Assembly: GCA_002633005.1 (NCBI GenBank)
Contig: NMRA01000158.1
Location: 60,229-122,228, forward strand
Source of the DNA: Phoronis australis
Lineage: Eukaryota > Phoronida > Phoronidae
DNA: 62,000 nucleotides
Direction of reading: 5' to 3'
Shown: positions 45,055 to 56,345 of the stretch, one piece after another
How the letters are laid out: every line of letters starts with the position of its first letter
How positions within the stretch are numbered: position 1 is the first letter of the stretch
Position numbers and translations under genes: made by a program
Notes under the pieces: model-generated
Databases searched by the model: none
What the model was told of the DNA's origin: nothing
What the model saw: the letters and a program-made list of their open reading frames with translations, nothing else

Positions 45055-45208
45055 TCAATTACCATACATGGAAAACCCGCAAGTCGGTAAAGTCTTTTTC
45101 ATCATTTCAAACAATCGGTCCCGATTGGGGCCATTGGCCTCTCTGTCCTCATCGTGGCGAGGGTCCTCTTTCCGAACGTTCGGTCTGGGATCTGCTTGAT
45201 GCTTCGCC
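45055..45208 (-). pseudogene. Third exon-like piece of a SWIM-family transposon gene
   Basis: An acceptor (TATTCTATTCTTCTAG) at 45209 is followed by an open frame, AKHQADPRPN... to FEMMKKTLPTCGFSMYG, which ends at a stop (45055-45057). The ADPRP and LFxxMKxxxPTCG blocks resemble the linker downstream of the SWIM finger in YqaJ-containing transposon proteins. The expected YqaJ nuclease domain is not found further down. Confidence 0.35.
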
Positions 45209-46005
45209 CTAGAAGAATAGAATAAAGAATATTAGACATCTGAACAACTACACGATTTCAAAGCTGTCATAAACCCAGTCCTGTCAAAAACTAACTCATA
45301 GACTGGTCCCAACCATATCCGAATTCAAATTAGGAGTTATTTGGGGACTTACAATGTTTTGCTTAGAGCTTAAATCCAGACGTTAGGTACTGTATTATGT
45401 GTAACATAAGGCCATGACCTCATACAGAGTACTTGAAAATACAAATGATTGTTGCTATAAGGCTATGACCTAATATCCCAGGTAATACGGTAGTTGCAGC
45501 CGGCAACTGCATGCACCGAGAAATGATATACGAAAACTTTCTCCAACGTCACGATTACCTCAACGCCTGACTAAAGACCACGTTGAGATTAGGTTTACAA
45601 CGGTAAGACTTTAGTGTTTGACAGAACCAAAATCATAGCAGCTTTAAATAAACAACAGTAAGCAATCTGTTACCTATGCAGTTCATAGTGCACATGTAGA
45701 AACAAAAGATAACTAAAAAGACTGAATACCTTGAATTCCAAAAAACATAACATAGAAATGATTTTAAAACATGATTTGAAATCATAATGGGGTTTTACCC
45801 AGCTGAAATGGGCAATGAAAACAATAAAAGTGAGAGCAATTATCTGGAGCATCTTAAGAAGGACATACTGTCTTGGGTAACACCAGAAATATAATATGCA
45901 GTTGTGGAAAATGTCGGGCAAAATAAAACTGGCATATGACCGTAATTTATAATTAAAGCAAAGAAGGACAACCTCTGTACGCTTATTTCTTCGATCGGAT
46001 TTCGC

Positions 46006-46150
46006 TCAACATGCCACTTGGCAGGACGGTTCCAATTTCTTAGGAGGATCTGTCACTGTTTCATTTTCCGGTACAGCATTAAGTCCCTTGGACACACAGT
46101 CCTCGAGACAGAAGAGAAGCGCAGCAATGTGACTACAAGCCTCACCTTTC
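46006..46150 (-). pseudogene. SWIM zinc-finger second exon
   Basis: An acceptor (TTGTGTTACAG) at 46151 opens the frame KGEACSHIAALLFCLEDCV. This is the CxH half of a SWIM finger and its following helix. When spliced to 46821-46995 the frame is kept, giving AGKGEACSH across the junction. The frame stops at 46006 after SCQVAC. A shifted frame continues as KWHVERNPIEEIS, suggesting a frameshift. Confidence 0.6.
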
Positions 46151-46582
46151 CTGTAACACAAAGTAAATACATTACATAATGAAAACAAATCAATCATTAA
46201 AACTTACTAGACACTGATAGATATTACAAGTTCCATGACGTGTTTAATCTGCAGAATGAACATGACATGGTAACCAGAAGATTCAAGGTCCAGGTTTATG
46301 CAACTGACTTTATACTGAGATAAGCAGTTAGGCAGCTTGATACAAATTGTAGAGACGCTGTTAATGTAAGGTTCTTTATGTTTGCATTTGTAAGTAATAG
46401 TGCAAGTTATACCCACAGAATTTATGATGTGCAATGTACATTATTTTGTCAGCACATATAAAAGTGTATGCAATTTCTAAACTGAGCAGTAAGCTCAACA
46501 TTAATTTTTAATTATTGCGACATGCAAAAATAATTCGTAATTGCTGACACTTTAAATTATCAAGTAAGTATCAGATGAACTC

Positions 46583-46656
46583 AGACCTGGTGTCACCATA
46601 GATACTCGTTAGTTACTCTGTAGTCTATGGTGCCACATAAAATTTAAACCAGGTCT
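46583..46656. repeat. Nested inverted repeat (short MITE or hairpin)
   Basis: AGACCTGGT and ACCAGGTCT form the outer perfect 9-bp arms; CACCATAGA and TCTATGGTG form the inner 9-bp arms. It lies in the intron between the two SWIM exons. Confidence 0.75.
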
Positions 46657-46820
46657 ACCAGACAATGCCCCAGGTCACACTAAAAATCGACAATAGTTAG
46701 TTTCATTAATTTACATTTATCCTACGAAATGCATACATTAAATAACCAGTGATAATTGATAAATTCGTGACACAAACAATCTAGACTCGCGTTACAGTGC
46801 AGTGAATTATGTCAACATAC

Positions 46821-46995
46821 CCCGCCACATAAGCGCATGACCCGCCGAGAACTTGACCCGAAGTCTCCATCGCTACAAAGACGTTATAGTGGCTTCCTGA
46901 CATGGACGAAATGACCTCAGCTTTGCACAAGAACATGTTGCCAGATGAGTCGATGCTTGTCTTCACCTTCTGGACATAGCCGTCCGCGAAGTGCA
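46821..46995 (-). pseudogene. SWIM zinc-finger first exon of an ISL2EU-like gene
   Basis: The exon lies between an acceptor (CATGTACAG) at 46996-46998 and a donor, GCGGG|GTATGT (intron from 46820). It encodes HFADGYVQKVK, YNVFVAMETSGQV and GGSCAYVAG. SWIM fingers (CxC...CxH) bind zinc and occur beside YqaJ nucleases in ISL2EU-type transposons. Here the second cysteine of CxC is Tyr (TAT for TGT). The pair of exons keeps correct splice signals, so decay is recent or purifying selection was partial. Confidence 0.6.
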
Positions 46996-47222
46996 CTGTA
47001 CATGCATGCCTTCAGATTTTAGTAGGCCCGGTAGCTGCTGCCGCCAAAAGATATTCTTTTAAATTCTCGTGGCAAAACTTAATGAGGTCGACCACTTACT
47101 GGGTTAGATTTTTGCGAACCACGTTGCACTAAAGCGTTGCATTGCTCAAAAAAACGATAAATGTTGACACTAAACTTGATACACAAGGAAAACAGAATTT
47201 TAAAGATGGCGGCTAATGCCCT

Positions 47223-47693
47223 TTGCTTGAACTCATGCATCTCGCGAGACTCTGTAATTACGCTAGCGCGGAATATGAAAGGGGAGTATTCGCCGTGACA
47301 AAAGCCAATGAAGCGAAAGATACAGCTGATTCAATGCACAACAAATGCATTGTTCTCGAACTCGACAACCAAAACTTGAAATCAGAAGTTGACCTACTTC
47401 GTACGCGATTAATGGAAATCGAGTCTCAGTCTCGCAGATTAAACCTGTTGTTTGATGAGTTTCTGGAGGACAGTAACGAGAGATGGAATGACTGTGAGGA
47501 TGAGATAACCTCTCTTTTCAAAGTCAATCTCACAGTAGGAAAACAACGGCAAGGAACACCCAGCCCCGTAATTGTGAAGTTTACATACTACAAGGACAGA
47601 TCACTAATCAAAGTTGAAGTCATGAAAGAGGTTTTTACAGATCCCGGCGTCTTTATAAGCCAAACTCTACTAGCTACACATGGTGCAAATTGA
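47223..47693 (+). pseudogene. L1-type ORF1 protein fragment
   Basis: The 156-codon frame has a heptad-like region (LELDNQNLKSEVDLLRTRL) and then ESQSRRLNLLFDEFLED. It goes on to PVIVKFTYYKDRSLI, the R/K-P-x-I-V-x-F-x-x-Y-K-D-R block of the L1 ORF1 RNA-binding domain. L1 ORF1p is a trimeric RNA chaperone. The middle between these blocks is shorter than usual, suggesting a deletion. The start codon is uncertain. Confidence 0.65.
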
Positions 47694-48159
47694 ACCCTGT
47701 CAAAAAGGCAAGATTACATTTTTTCTCGTTTCAGGTGAACTTTTGTCACTGATAAACAGGACGGAGATAATACCTGGCCACAGCACTGACCATTCAATGG
47801 TCACAATGACCATGCAACTGAATAATTTCTCATCTGGTCAAGGGATTTGGAAATTTAATTCATCAGTTCTCCAAGACATAGAATATATACAGAAAGTTAA
47901 AGAGATTTTTTACGATGTGAGAAAGGAATATGCAGCACTGGTTTACAATTTTGACAATATAAATCAGATACCGGATGGTGAACTATCTCTTACTATTGAG
48001 GACAATTCATTCCTTGACTTGCTTTTGATGAAAGTGGGGGAATTTACAATTTACTATTGTTCCAGAAAGCAAAAACAGGTATCTGCTAAGAAAGCCCTTT
48101 TGGAATTCCAAATTCAATTATTGCATGATTTTTGGATCATCACCATGATGATTGTTTGA
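47680..48159 (+). pseudogene. L1-type endonuclease C-terminus and linker
   Basis: The frame has TEIIPGHSTDHSMVTMTMQL, the catalytic SDH region (here TDH), followed by GQGIWKFNSSVLQDIEYI, the classic L1/Tx1 linker G-x-G-x-W-K-F-N-x-x-L-L. The N-terminal endonuclease half is missing. RT blocks follow after frame changes. Confidence 0.7.
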
Positions 48160-48946
48160 GTAAAATTTACAAGGACCTACAATCTCCGCAACAGGAACTC
48201 TGAGCACACGAGCTTAAAAGCTCTTTCATAAGATCACGTGCTTGTTGGATTGAAAATGGCGAGAAGCCAACAAAATATTTCATGGACTTGAGAAAGGAAT
48301 TTTGTTCAGAAGAACATTAACAGTTTGATTGTACAAACGGTCAAGTATTATGCGATCAGAGTGATATACTGAAGGCAATACGTACCTTCTATTGTCACCT
48401 TTACAAATGTAAAGATACAGAACTTGACAATATTAATCTTCAACGTCATCTGGACACATTTATTGTCCCCAGACTGTTGCATGCTGAGAGTACTTTACTT
48501 GACCAAGATGTGATTATGAAGGAGGTTGAAGGCGTACTTAAGAAAATGAAAAATAATAAGTTACCCGGTTCAGACGGCTTTCCTCCAGAGTTTTTCAAGT
48601 TTTTTGGAAAGATATCGGTTTCTTAGTTTACAGGGCGCTGATTGCGACTCTTAATGGCCACCTTACAGAGCCCCTGAAGCATGGTATAATAACATTTGTT
48701 CCGAATAACGATAAATCGCACAACCTGCTTAACAATTGGAAGCTAATATCCCTTTTGAATACATGTTATAAACTTTTTCAGGTGTTATAGCCCTACGTAT
48801 AAAGATGGTTTTGAATAAATTAAGAAGTGACAACCAGAAGGGCTTAATGGCTGGCAGATTCCTCGGTGAAAATACACGTTCACTGTATGATATTATGCTT
48901 TATACCACAATATTAGCCTCGAATGACAGATACAACCGTGTAATAA

Positions 48947-49174
48947 CCCATAAGGTTATCTCACTAGTGAGATAACATTTTGGCGGGAAACCGAGGCCGG
49001 ATTGGAACCCGGGCCTCAACAGTTGCGAGTCGCCGACTTTACCACTACAAACTCAGCGGCTGACGTCATCGAACGTGAAAATAGAATAGTTTTACTTAAA
49101 TGAACACGCCCCTCGGGCGATAATTCTCCAAAATCCACGAGGGCTCTAGATAACGGGGGATAACGACTTCGCCA
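48947..49174 (-). mobile_element. tRNA-derived SINE inserted in the L1 RT
   Basis: On the minus strand the element carries TGTAGTGGTAAAGTCGGCGA (A-box region) and GGTTCCAATCC (B box, 48999-49009), correctly spaced for a tRNA head. An identical 8-bp TGTAATAA flanks it (48939-48946 and 49175-49182), a good target-site duplication. At the far end lies a perfect palindrome, GTTATCTCACTAGTGAGATAAC (48954-48975). RT coding resumes after it. Confidence 0.75.
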
Positions 49175-50099
49175 TGTAATAATCTATAGTTATACAATTG
49201 AGGAAAAACTTACCTGATCTATTGCTACTAATAAACTTTGAGAAAGCGTTTGATTCGATATCCTGGTGTTTCATTCAAAAAACGCTGATTTCATTTCATT
49301 TAGGCGGAAGCTCAGAGATTGGGTTAATATTTTGTTTAAATGTTCCAGGCTATGTGTTGTGCAATAAGGCTTCTTTTCAGACTTTTTTGCTATCGGGCTT
49401 GGTTGCAGACAACATGATCCTATATCCCCCTATTTGTTTATGTTGTGTTTGGAAATTTTAAGTATATTGTTTAGAAACAATACCACATGTAGTGGAAAAA
49501 ATTAAAAAACAAAGAATATAAGTTAATGCAGTAGGCAGACGACACTGAAGTTCTACTAGTCGGGTCGGAACTTTCCTTGACATCTTTTCTTTTTCTTGTA
49601 GAACAGTTAGCCAAATTGTCAGGGCTTAAACCTAATTTGGAAAAAACTGGGATCATTGAGGAATTCTGTCCGAAGATTTTGCACCCACATAAATTTTCAC
49701 TGGGAAAGGAAACAGACTACATTGCTCGGAATTACAATTTCGATCCTGGATTAAAATATATTGTGCAATTAAATTAGAATAATAAACTTCCAGATATTGA
49801 AACCACGATTAAATGCTGGTCAATAAGAGCTATAAGTACTGTCGGGCGTATTACTGATATCAAAACATTTAATAGTGATTCCCAAGTTAATCCACATTTT
49901 CGTGAGCATCCCTTCACCTGATAAAGTAACGCTGCGACGATTGGAAAAACTCATATTTGGCTACATTTGGAACTTTAAGATTGATAGGGTCGCTAGAAAA
50001 GTTATTACATAAAATTATGAAAACGACGGGCTTAAAATGCCTCACATGACATTTATTAAAAGCTTAAAATGAAGACGGGGAAGCCCATATTCATTTTAT

Positions 50100-50880
50100 G
50101 AAATATTGATTGCCTTAAGTGTAAATCGACATTCAAAAGTAAAGACCTTTAGTCTTAAAGAAGCCAAGTACCACATATAATAAAAATTGAAAGACAAAGA
50201 CTGTCAAGAGTGAAGAATCCACAATTTTGTTATGAGTTAATTGAATTAAAGCTGCTAACACATAGAGATGTCATTTGCATGCAAAACTAAAGCAAGACTT
50301 TGAAGCTTTATTTAAGAAAGCTGGTGTGCATGATGTTATTTGGACAGGCAATCTTAAGAAACGACTTTTGAAGATACCTACAGTTGCAGTTTGTGCCCAT
50401 TTGAGAGATAAGGCTAGTGTTCAATAATTCACTTGCTGACACACAAATTAAAACAGCCCATAGGCCTTTCTCAAAATTTATGCACGACTCACATTCTAAT
50501 CCCAGAAGGAGGCTAGTACTGACCAGTCTACAGGAAGCTGTCTGTTTATAGTGAATCTCTACATAAACAATTGGACACTGCTGAGTCTCTTGCTGCACAA
50601 ATAACCAAAGAATAAACAAAGTAATGTCATTTCATCAATATCTTACTGACTGAGAGTTAATAAGAAAGTGGCTAGTGAAGATTTGCAGATACAATGGGCC
50701 AACTTTGCAAGTAAATTATGACATAATGTGATATCTTCTCTAGTCGACTTTACTCTTTAGTGTATCACCAGTGGCCGTGATGCTTGAATGGCTAGTAACT
50801 TTCAAGCACATCATTTAATAGTAGCACTTTGAACTTCTCCAAAGTAAAACTTTATTATAAATAAATTATTTCTGACAAAC
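50100..50880. other. Probable 3' part of the L1-like element
   Basis: A plus frame near 50290-50420 (QDFEALFKKAGVHDVIW) may be the decayed C-terminus of the L1 ORF2, but homology is not clear. No other feature is seen. Confidence 0.3.
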
Positions 50881-52180
50881 GTTGAATGTTCTACAAACTC
50901 AGTCTCACAGACATTCCAGTTTTTCCACTTCTCCTGTCTTTTCATTCTGCACAGTCTTCATAATTTAAACTTCCGGAGGAACAAGGAGAACATGTGCAGC
51001 TATGAGAAAACGCTATAATCGAGAGTTTCCATGAGGGGTGAAAGATGTCTGGCTACCCCCAGTTCTGTAGTTCCGTGTTTGGGGACGATACCGTAATATA
51101 TGACGAGAACCCAGGGAGTGGAAACTAAATCTTTCCACGGGCACGCTCACTTAACACCCAATGCAAAGCTTACCACGCAAAAAACGCTAACTCCAACCAC
51201 AACTAGAATCTCTTTTAAGGTGTTAAAACACCAACATTTTTAATACAAGTCACCTAACTGCACGACCCTGTTACTCGGTAACATGCACTAAAACTTTTCT
51301 GCAGTAGGGGTGCTTGAGTTGGGGTCAATGCTCCGTGGTCAGGGTATTGATAAGTTTTTAGGTGTGTCGGGTAAGAGTGCATGCGCGCCCAGGGTAAGAG
51401 TGTTCCCCCCGTTTCAATACCAGCTACACATTTGTAGTCAGAACTAAATCAAGAAGTAGCAAAATAGTTTTACCTTTTTAATCCCATCTTCAACCAGAGC
51501 ACTCTTATATACTGGGCCAATATCGGGTAAGGCCGCCACGTCTTTGTAACCCATTGGTTCTCCAACAAAGTCTCGGGGATTCTTGGTGTCCATATTTTCT
51601 CTATAAGAAACACAGGATAATTAGATTTCTGAATGTAGAAATGAAAACATGTATTATGACGGAAATTAAAATGAGCGAGGATTAAGTGTTTGCTGCAAAA
51701 TGTCTCAAAACCATTTCATCCCATTTCGCTTGAATGAAAAACAATATTACAAGGACGAGTGAGGCTTTACATTACTCCTCATAAAATGCCATTGTGGATT
51801 ACAATCATAGTCACAATGATATATGACCCCAGGCACGTGACTATCTAAAACATGACTGACACGTATCCTAATAAATAAGTTTCCCTGTGCAATTTCTTCG
51901 AAAACGCAGTGTTGTAGAGGTATTCAAGGATTTCAACTGCAATTAGGACTCTCAAAAATCGACTGTAGAGGCCTTGTAAAACTCCGCTTCCAATTTCTTC
52001 AATGAACATGACTACAGTATATGTGAAATTCAGATAAAAATACATCTGAGCAAACGACTCTCGTAGTGCGATTTAATCTTGTAACAAATCTCAGACGTGG
52101 CTATAGCCACAATTGACGAGGCATATAGCCAAACGGCGATGTGTATGTTTGAATTAAGGACCCTACAGATACTTGGAAAA
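50880..52180. repeat. BAF-bearing dispersed segment, copy 2
   Basis: The block follows 16450-17950 in the same orientation, and 11470-11540 at its left. Shared features are the CCCAGGGTAAGAGT motifs, the exon itself and the upstream TTACTCCTCATAA...ATGCCAT block. It sits between two different L1-like fragments. Confidence 0.65.
51474..51593 (-). CDS. BAF-like first coding exon (copy 2)
   Basis: The exon has 40 codons from ATG 51593, ending in phase 0 at the donor AAAAAG|GTAAAA (intron from 51473). The peptide has RDFVGEPMGYKDV at residues 7-19, nearly the canonical BAF motif RDFVxEPMGxKxV. It then has ALPDIGPVYKSALVEDG in the helix-hairpin-helix position, where the canonical GIG is DIG. BAF bridges DNA and links chromatin to LEM-domain proteins. 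Exon length, phase and donor position match copy 1 (16915-17049). A possible later exon follows the acceptor GCGTTTTCTCATAG near 51001, but its translation has an early stop. Functional status is unknown. Confidence 0.7.
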
Positions 52181-52199
52181 TATTGAGTTTACCAAATCC

Positions 52200-52985
52200 A
52201 CCAGTAAAAGCCTAGGATGAATTGGGTACATTTTTAAGATTTGTATGGCAGGCTCGTAATGGTAAAATTAAACAAACTACGGCCTGTTTAGGACTTTATC
52301 AATGGAGACTTCCACTGCTTGATATGCATACTTTTAGCATAGCTTTAAAACTCGCCATGGCCCGTAGATATCTTGAAAGCCCTGTGTCTAAACGTAGTGA
52401 ATTACTGTACTCAGTCTACCCGTTCTTAAAGAATTTAGCTTCATTTGGAGATGACATTATTAAGTCGAAGTTAACTCTAATTGGTCATTTTTACTGGCGC
52501 GACGTACTTCGAAGTATGACATCTTTCTAGAAGAATATGATTGTTGCAAGTTAAGAGGACTTTTTGAATTAACCTTCGTGGTTTAATAGCAACTTGACGA
52601 TCAGAGGCACAAATCTTCTTTATAAGCCTTGGTTTGTTTAAGGCTTAAGATTTATCAGAGATCTGTACACCTCTGATGGTGATTTCGTTAGTTTAAACCA
52701 TATGATAAATAGGCTGGATGTAAAAACCAACTTTGTAGAATATAATGGTGTTGTTTCTGTTCTAAGGTTTCAAACAAGTCTATTTCAAAGTAAATTTAAA
52801 AGTGTTAATGCATATTCTCCTTGCATACCTTTAGCAATTACTCACTGACGGGAGAATTGTTGTAGACATATTTTTTCAGCCTTTAATGACGTTAAGAAAC
52901 CTTCTAAGTCAGAGCGTAAATGGGAAATAGAGTTACGAGATAATTTGAAGTGGAAGAAAATATACGTGGTAGTTAGATGTTGTTG
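52200..52985 (+). mobile_element. L1/Tx1-like ORF2 C-terminal fragment
   Basis: A 102-codon frame carries FVWQARNGKIKQTT and then LLDMHTFSIALKLAMARRYL, the conserved F-x-W-x-x-x-x-x-K-I-K and G-L-x-x-x-D...A-L-K blocks of Tx1-type ORF2. After shifts, WFNSNLTIRGTNLLYKPWF and IRDLYTSDGDFVSLNHMINR follow (52580-52715). The first L1 already has its own version of this block, so this is a second element of another subfamily. Confidence 0.75.
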
Positions 52986-53353
52986 GATAAAAGTGAACTG
53001 AATGTGGAAACTGTGAAGCCATGTTTATTCACCATTAAATGAGACATGAGCAGGAAACACAAAAGCATGGGTAACTCATCACAGTCCAGGGAAGATAGAT
53101 GGCCCACTAACTCATAACATTGACAATAGATGGCGCTAGTGACAGCCACTTAACAGTTCACAACATTCTTACATACTTATTTGAAGAAAACCGTAAAATA
53201 AAAACTAACAACAGCACAGTTCACGAATCTCTAACTAACTTGGAATATGTCAAACGATCGGGAGGCTAGCGACTCGTGCACTGCAAACGTAACGGAACAG
53301 CAACTGGGGTTACTGTGGGCACAATGAGACACAAGCAGTAACATCATCCTAAG

Positions 53354-54280
53354 TCACTTCTGTTGTGGGAACAGGAATTGTAGACGAGGCGTCAATAGGA
53401 ATGTCCAATTTGACGGTTCCATGACTGTTTTGGGTTCACTGTCCAAAGAGGGAACTGGCAATTCGGTTTCATCTGACTGACTTGACGTTGACTCGTCGTC
53501 CACCTTGACGCCATCTGAAAGACCAACCAAATGATCAATATGACACAACTTAACTTTTTCCTGGGTCTTAACCAGATACGTAAGTGGTCCACACATTTCA
53601 AATACGACCTTTAATACATCTCTTTCTGCCCTTATTGTGGTTTCTTACCATAACAGGTTGAAACAATTCCAACGTTCTCAATTTACTGCTAACATCTGCA
53701 GGATTAGACTTACATTCAATAGACTCTGCAGAGTTTGGTTTCAACAAGGAAAAACGAGTTCTGGGTTCTCGTTCCATTCAAAAATAACTCCGCTGTGACA
53801 CTGTGTGGTGTGCTACGATTACTCATCAAAAAACTGCATATTCTGTGACTAAGAGTACTGTATGCCTTATTATCGTGAATCTGACGGAACTAAGTTTACT
53901 TAATAGTCTGGACCCCTCTTTCTGCAATACCACTTGAGGCAGGATGGTAAGGAGGTACTAAAACATGCTTAGCGCAATTCACCTCAAGAAAATTACGAAA
54001 ATCAGCCGACTTAAACTGAGATCCCTAATCGGAAATAACTTGTTTTGGCACACCATAAACCGCGAATTAACGTCTCAGAATATCAATAGTCTTTTCAGCA
54101 GTAATAATAGTCATGGCGAAAACTTCAAGCCAACAGGTGTCTACAATAATAACAAAGTAATGTCCTTCCTTTTCAGCATAATCTATATGTATACGTTGCC
54201 AAATTCTAGTCGAACGAGGTCAAGGCAAATTAAAGCAAAAAGAGCATTATGTGTGTGGAGACATGCATCACAAGAACTAA
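53354..54280 (-). pseudogene. Ty3/gypsy integrase, second half
   Basis: Next to the insertion, SSCDACLHTHN supplies the CxxC of the zinc domain. After a frameshift near 54210 comes WQRIHIDYAEKEGHYFVIIV (first catalytic Asp, from about 54195). VYGVPKQVISD (second Asp) is followed by a stop and GSQFKSADF. HPASSGIAERGVQT carries the catalytic Glu near 53925. The frame 53596-53354 has GPLTYLVKT and KLCHIDHLVGL, the C-terminal tail. All D,D,E residues are visible, but at least three stops break it. Confidence 0.8.
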
Positions 54281-56332
54281 CTAGAAAGATTATTGTCACG
54301 GCGTGACAATAACGGACTCTGCGCGTGCGTATTATTGGAATTATTATGGGAAGTTGCTGACAGCAACCCGTTTACCAATATGAAAAGGAATTCTTTAAAA
54401 TTGTAGGAGAGATCACATATTAATTTTTTGATGACCTTTCCACTTATTGACCTCTTCCGGTGCATTATGAGCCCCGATGACGGAGTAATTGTTAACTCGA
54501 TTAAAAGTGTGGTTCATGTTAAAAATCACAGATGTTTTACTTTAAGGACTTCAGAATACAAGATGAATGAATTAGTCAAACTTTCAGAAGAAAAATGCAC
54601 CTAATGACCCCAAGGGTGCACCAAATGACCTGAAAATTTGGAATTCAAACTCAATCGCAATAAGTAAACAGATATGTAATTTTGAAGTCTCTAGATCAAA
54701 ATTTTAGTTTGCCCTCAATGAACTTTGACCTATTTTTTCTGATTGGTTAGGCCTATTGGGAAGTAAAGTAGGGTATTCAATTGGCATGTTGACTTACACC
54801 AGTGTACTGAAATTGAAAAGAATTCCTTGAAAAACGTAAGAACTATAACATTTTGAACGTTACACGACCTTTGCACTAATTGACCCTATCCGGTGCATTA
54901 TAAGCGTCTTTAGGAGAATTATTGTAAAGCCCATGGAAAATGTGTTCAATGCTGAGAATCACAGTTGTCTAACGGCTGACACATCAGAATACTTGGTGAA
55001 TGAAAAGGTCAAATTTTCAGAAGAAAAATGCACCTAATGACCCCATGTTTGCACTAAATGACCTGAAACTTTGGATTCCGAATTGAATTACCTGTGCCAA
55101 CCAGAGCTGTTAATTTGAAGTGTCTAGCTCAAAATCTTAGTTTGCACCTAATGACCTCTAACCTGTTTAACCTGATTGGATGACCTGATTACTTAGAAAA
55201 GTAATTTTTAAATAGCCTTATTGACTTATACCTGTGTACCAAATTTAAAAAGAATAGCTTTTAAAATAAAGAAGGAGTAGCATTTTGAAAATTACATGAC
55301 CTTTGAACCAAACGACCTCTTCCAGTGCAGTATGGAATATGATTATATAACGAATCAAAATTTATGTACTGTCAAAAATCATATGCTCAATTTAAAGACC
55401 GTACCTGCACCCAATTTGGAGTTATTAAGCCACAAAGTTGGTCGGAAGAAGAATAAGAAGAACTAGAAAGATTTTTGTCACGGCGTGACAATAACGGACT
55501 CTGCGCGTGCGTATTACTGGAATTATTATGGGAAGTTACTGACAGCAACCCGTTTACCAATATGAAAAAGAATTCTTTAAAATTGTAGGAGAAATTATAT
55601 ATTAATTTTTTGATGACCTCTCCACTAATTGACCTCTTCCGGTGCATTATGAGCCCCGATGACGGAGTAATTGTTAACTCGATTAAAAGTGTGGTTAATG
55701 CTAAAAATCACAGATGTTTTACTTTAAGCACTTCAGAGTACAAGACGAATGAAGTGGTCAAACTTTCAGAAGAAAAATGCACCTAATGACCCCATGGGCG
55801 CACCAAATGACCTGAAAATTTGGAATTCAAACTCAATCGCACTCAGTAAACAGATATGTAATTTTGAAATCTCTAGCTCAAAATTTTAGTTTGCACTCAA
55901 TGACTTTTGACCTATTTTTTCTGAGTGGTTAGGCCTATTCCGAAGAGAAGTAGGGTATTCAATTGCCATGTTGACTTACACCAGTGTCCTAAAACTTTAA
56001 GAATTCCTTGAAAAACGTAAGAGATATAACATTTTGAACGCTACATGACCTTTGCACTAATTGACCATATCCGGTGCATTATAAGCGTCTTGAGGAGAAT
56101 TATTGCAAAGCTCATGAAAAATGTGTTTAATGCTGAGAATTACAGTTGTCTAATGGTTGACACATCAGAATACTTGCTGATTGAAAAGGTCAAATTTTCA
56201 GAAGAAAAACGCACCTAGTGACCCCATGTTTGCACTAAATGACCTGAAACTTTGAATTCCGATTTGATTTACCTGTGGCAATCAGACCTGTCAATTTGAA
56301 GTGTCTAGCTCAACATTTTAGTTTGCACCTAA

Positions 56333-56345
56333 TGACCTTTGACCT
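56333..56345 (-). promoter_or_regulatory. DR1 nuclear-receptor motif in the composite element (example)
   Basis: TGACCTTTGACCT is a perfect AGGTCA direct repeat with one-base spacing, the consensus site for HNF4/RXR-type receptors. Other perfect copies are at 10019, 10437, 30760, 31521 and 57136; near-matches lie at 35450, 54719 and 55900. Binding has not been shown. Confidence 0.45.

Larger units (their letters stand above)
47223..50100 (+). mobile_element. L1/Tx1-like non-LTR retrotransposon, decayed
   Basis: An ORF1-like coiled coil is followed by endonuclease and RT pieces in order on the plus strand. RT blocks include NNKLPGSDGFPPEFFK (near 48550-48600), LLLLINFEKAFDSISW (near 49222-49270) and ADDTEVLLVG (from 49535). 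In the last block the Tyr of YADD is a stop codon. A further block, GLKMPHMTFIKSLK, lies near 50030-50070. A SINE splits the RT at 48947-49174. Several stops and shifts make it inactive. The 3' boundary is uncertain and may reach about 50870. Confidence 0.8.

Noticed and set aside
35922-47000. One continuous THAP-SWIM transposon gene from 35.9 to 47.0 kb
   Set aside because: THAP is on the plus strand and the SWIM exons are on the minus strand, so they cannot be one gene without rearrangement.
48990-49080. A functional tRNA gene on the minus strand
   Set aside because: A and B boxes are good but stems are incomplete and the unit is flanked by an 8-bp duplication inside an L1 RT, so it is a SINE.
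50900-51013. A confident final BAF exon after the acceptor near 51001
   Set aside because: The translation has an early stop and matches the BAF C-terminus only weakly.
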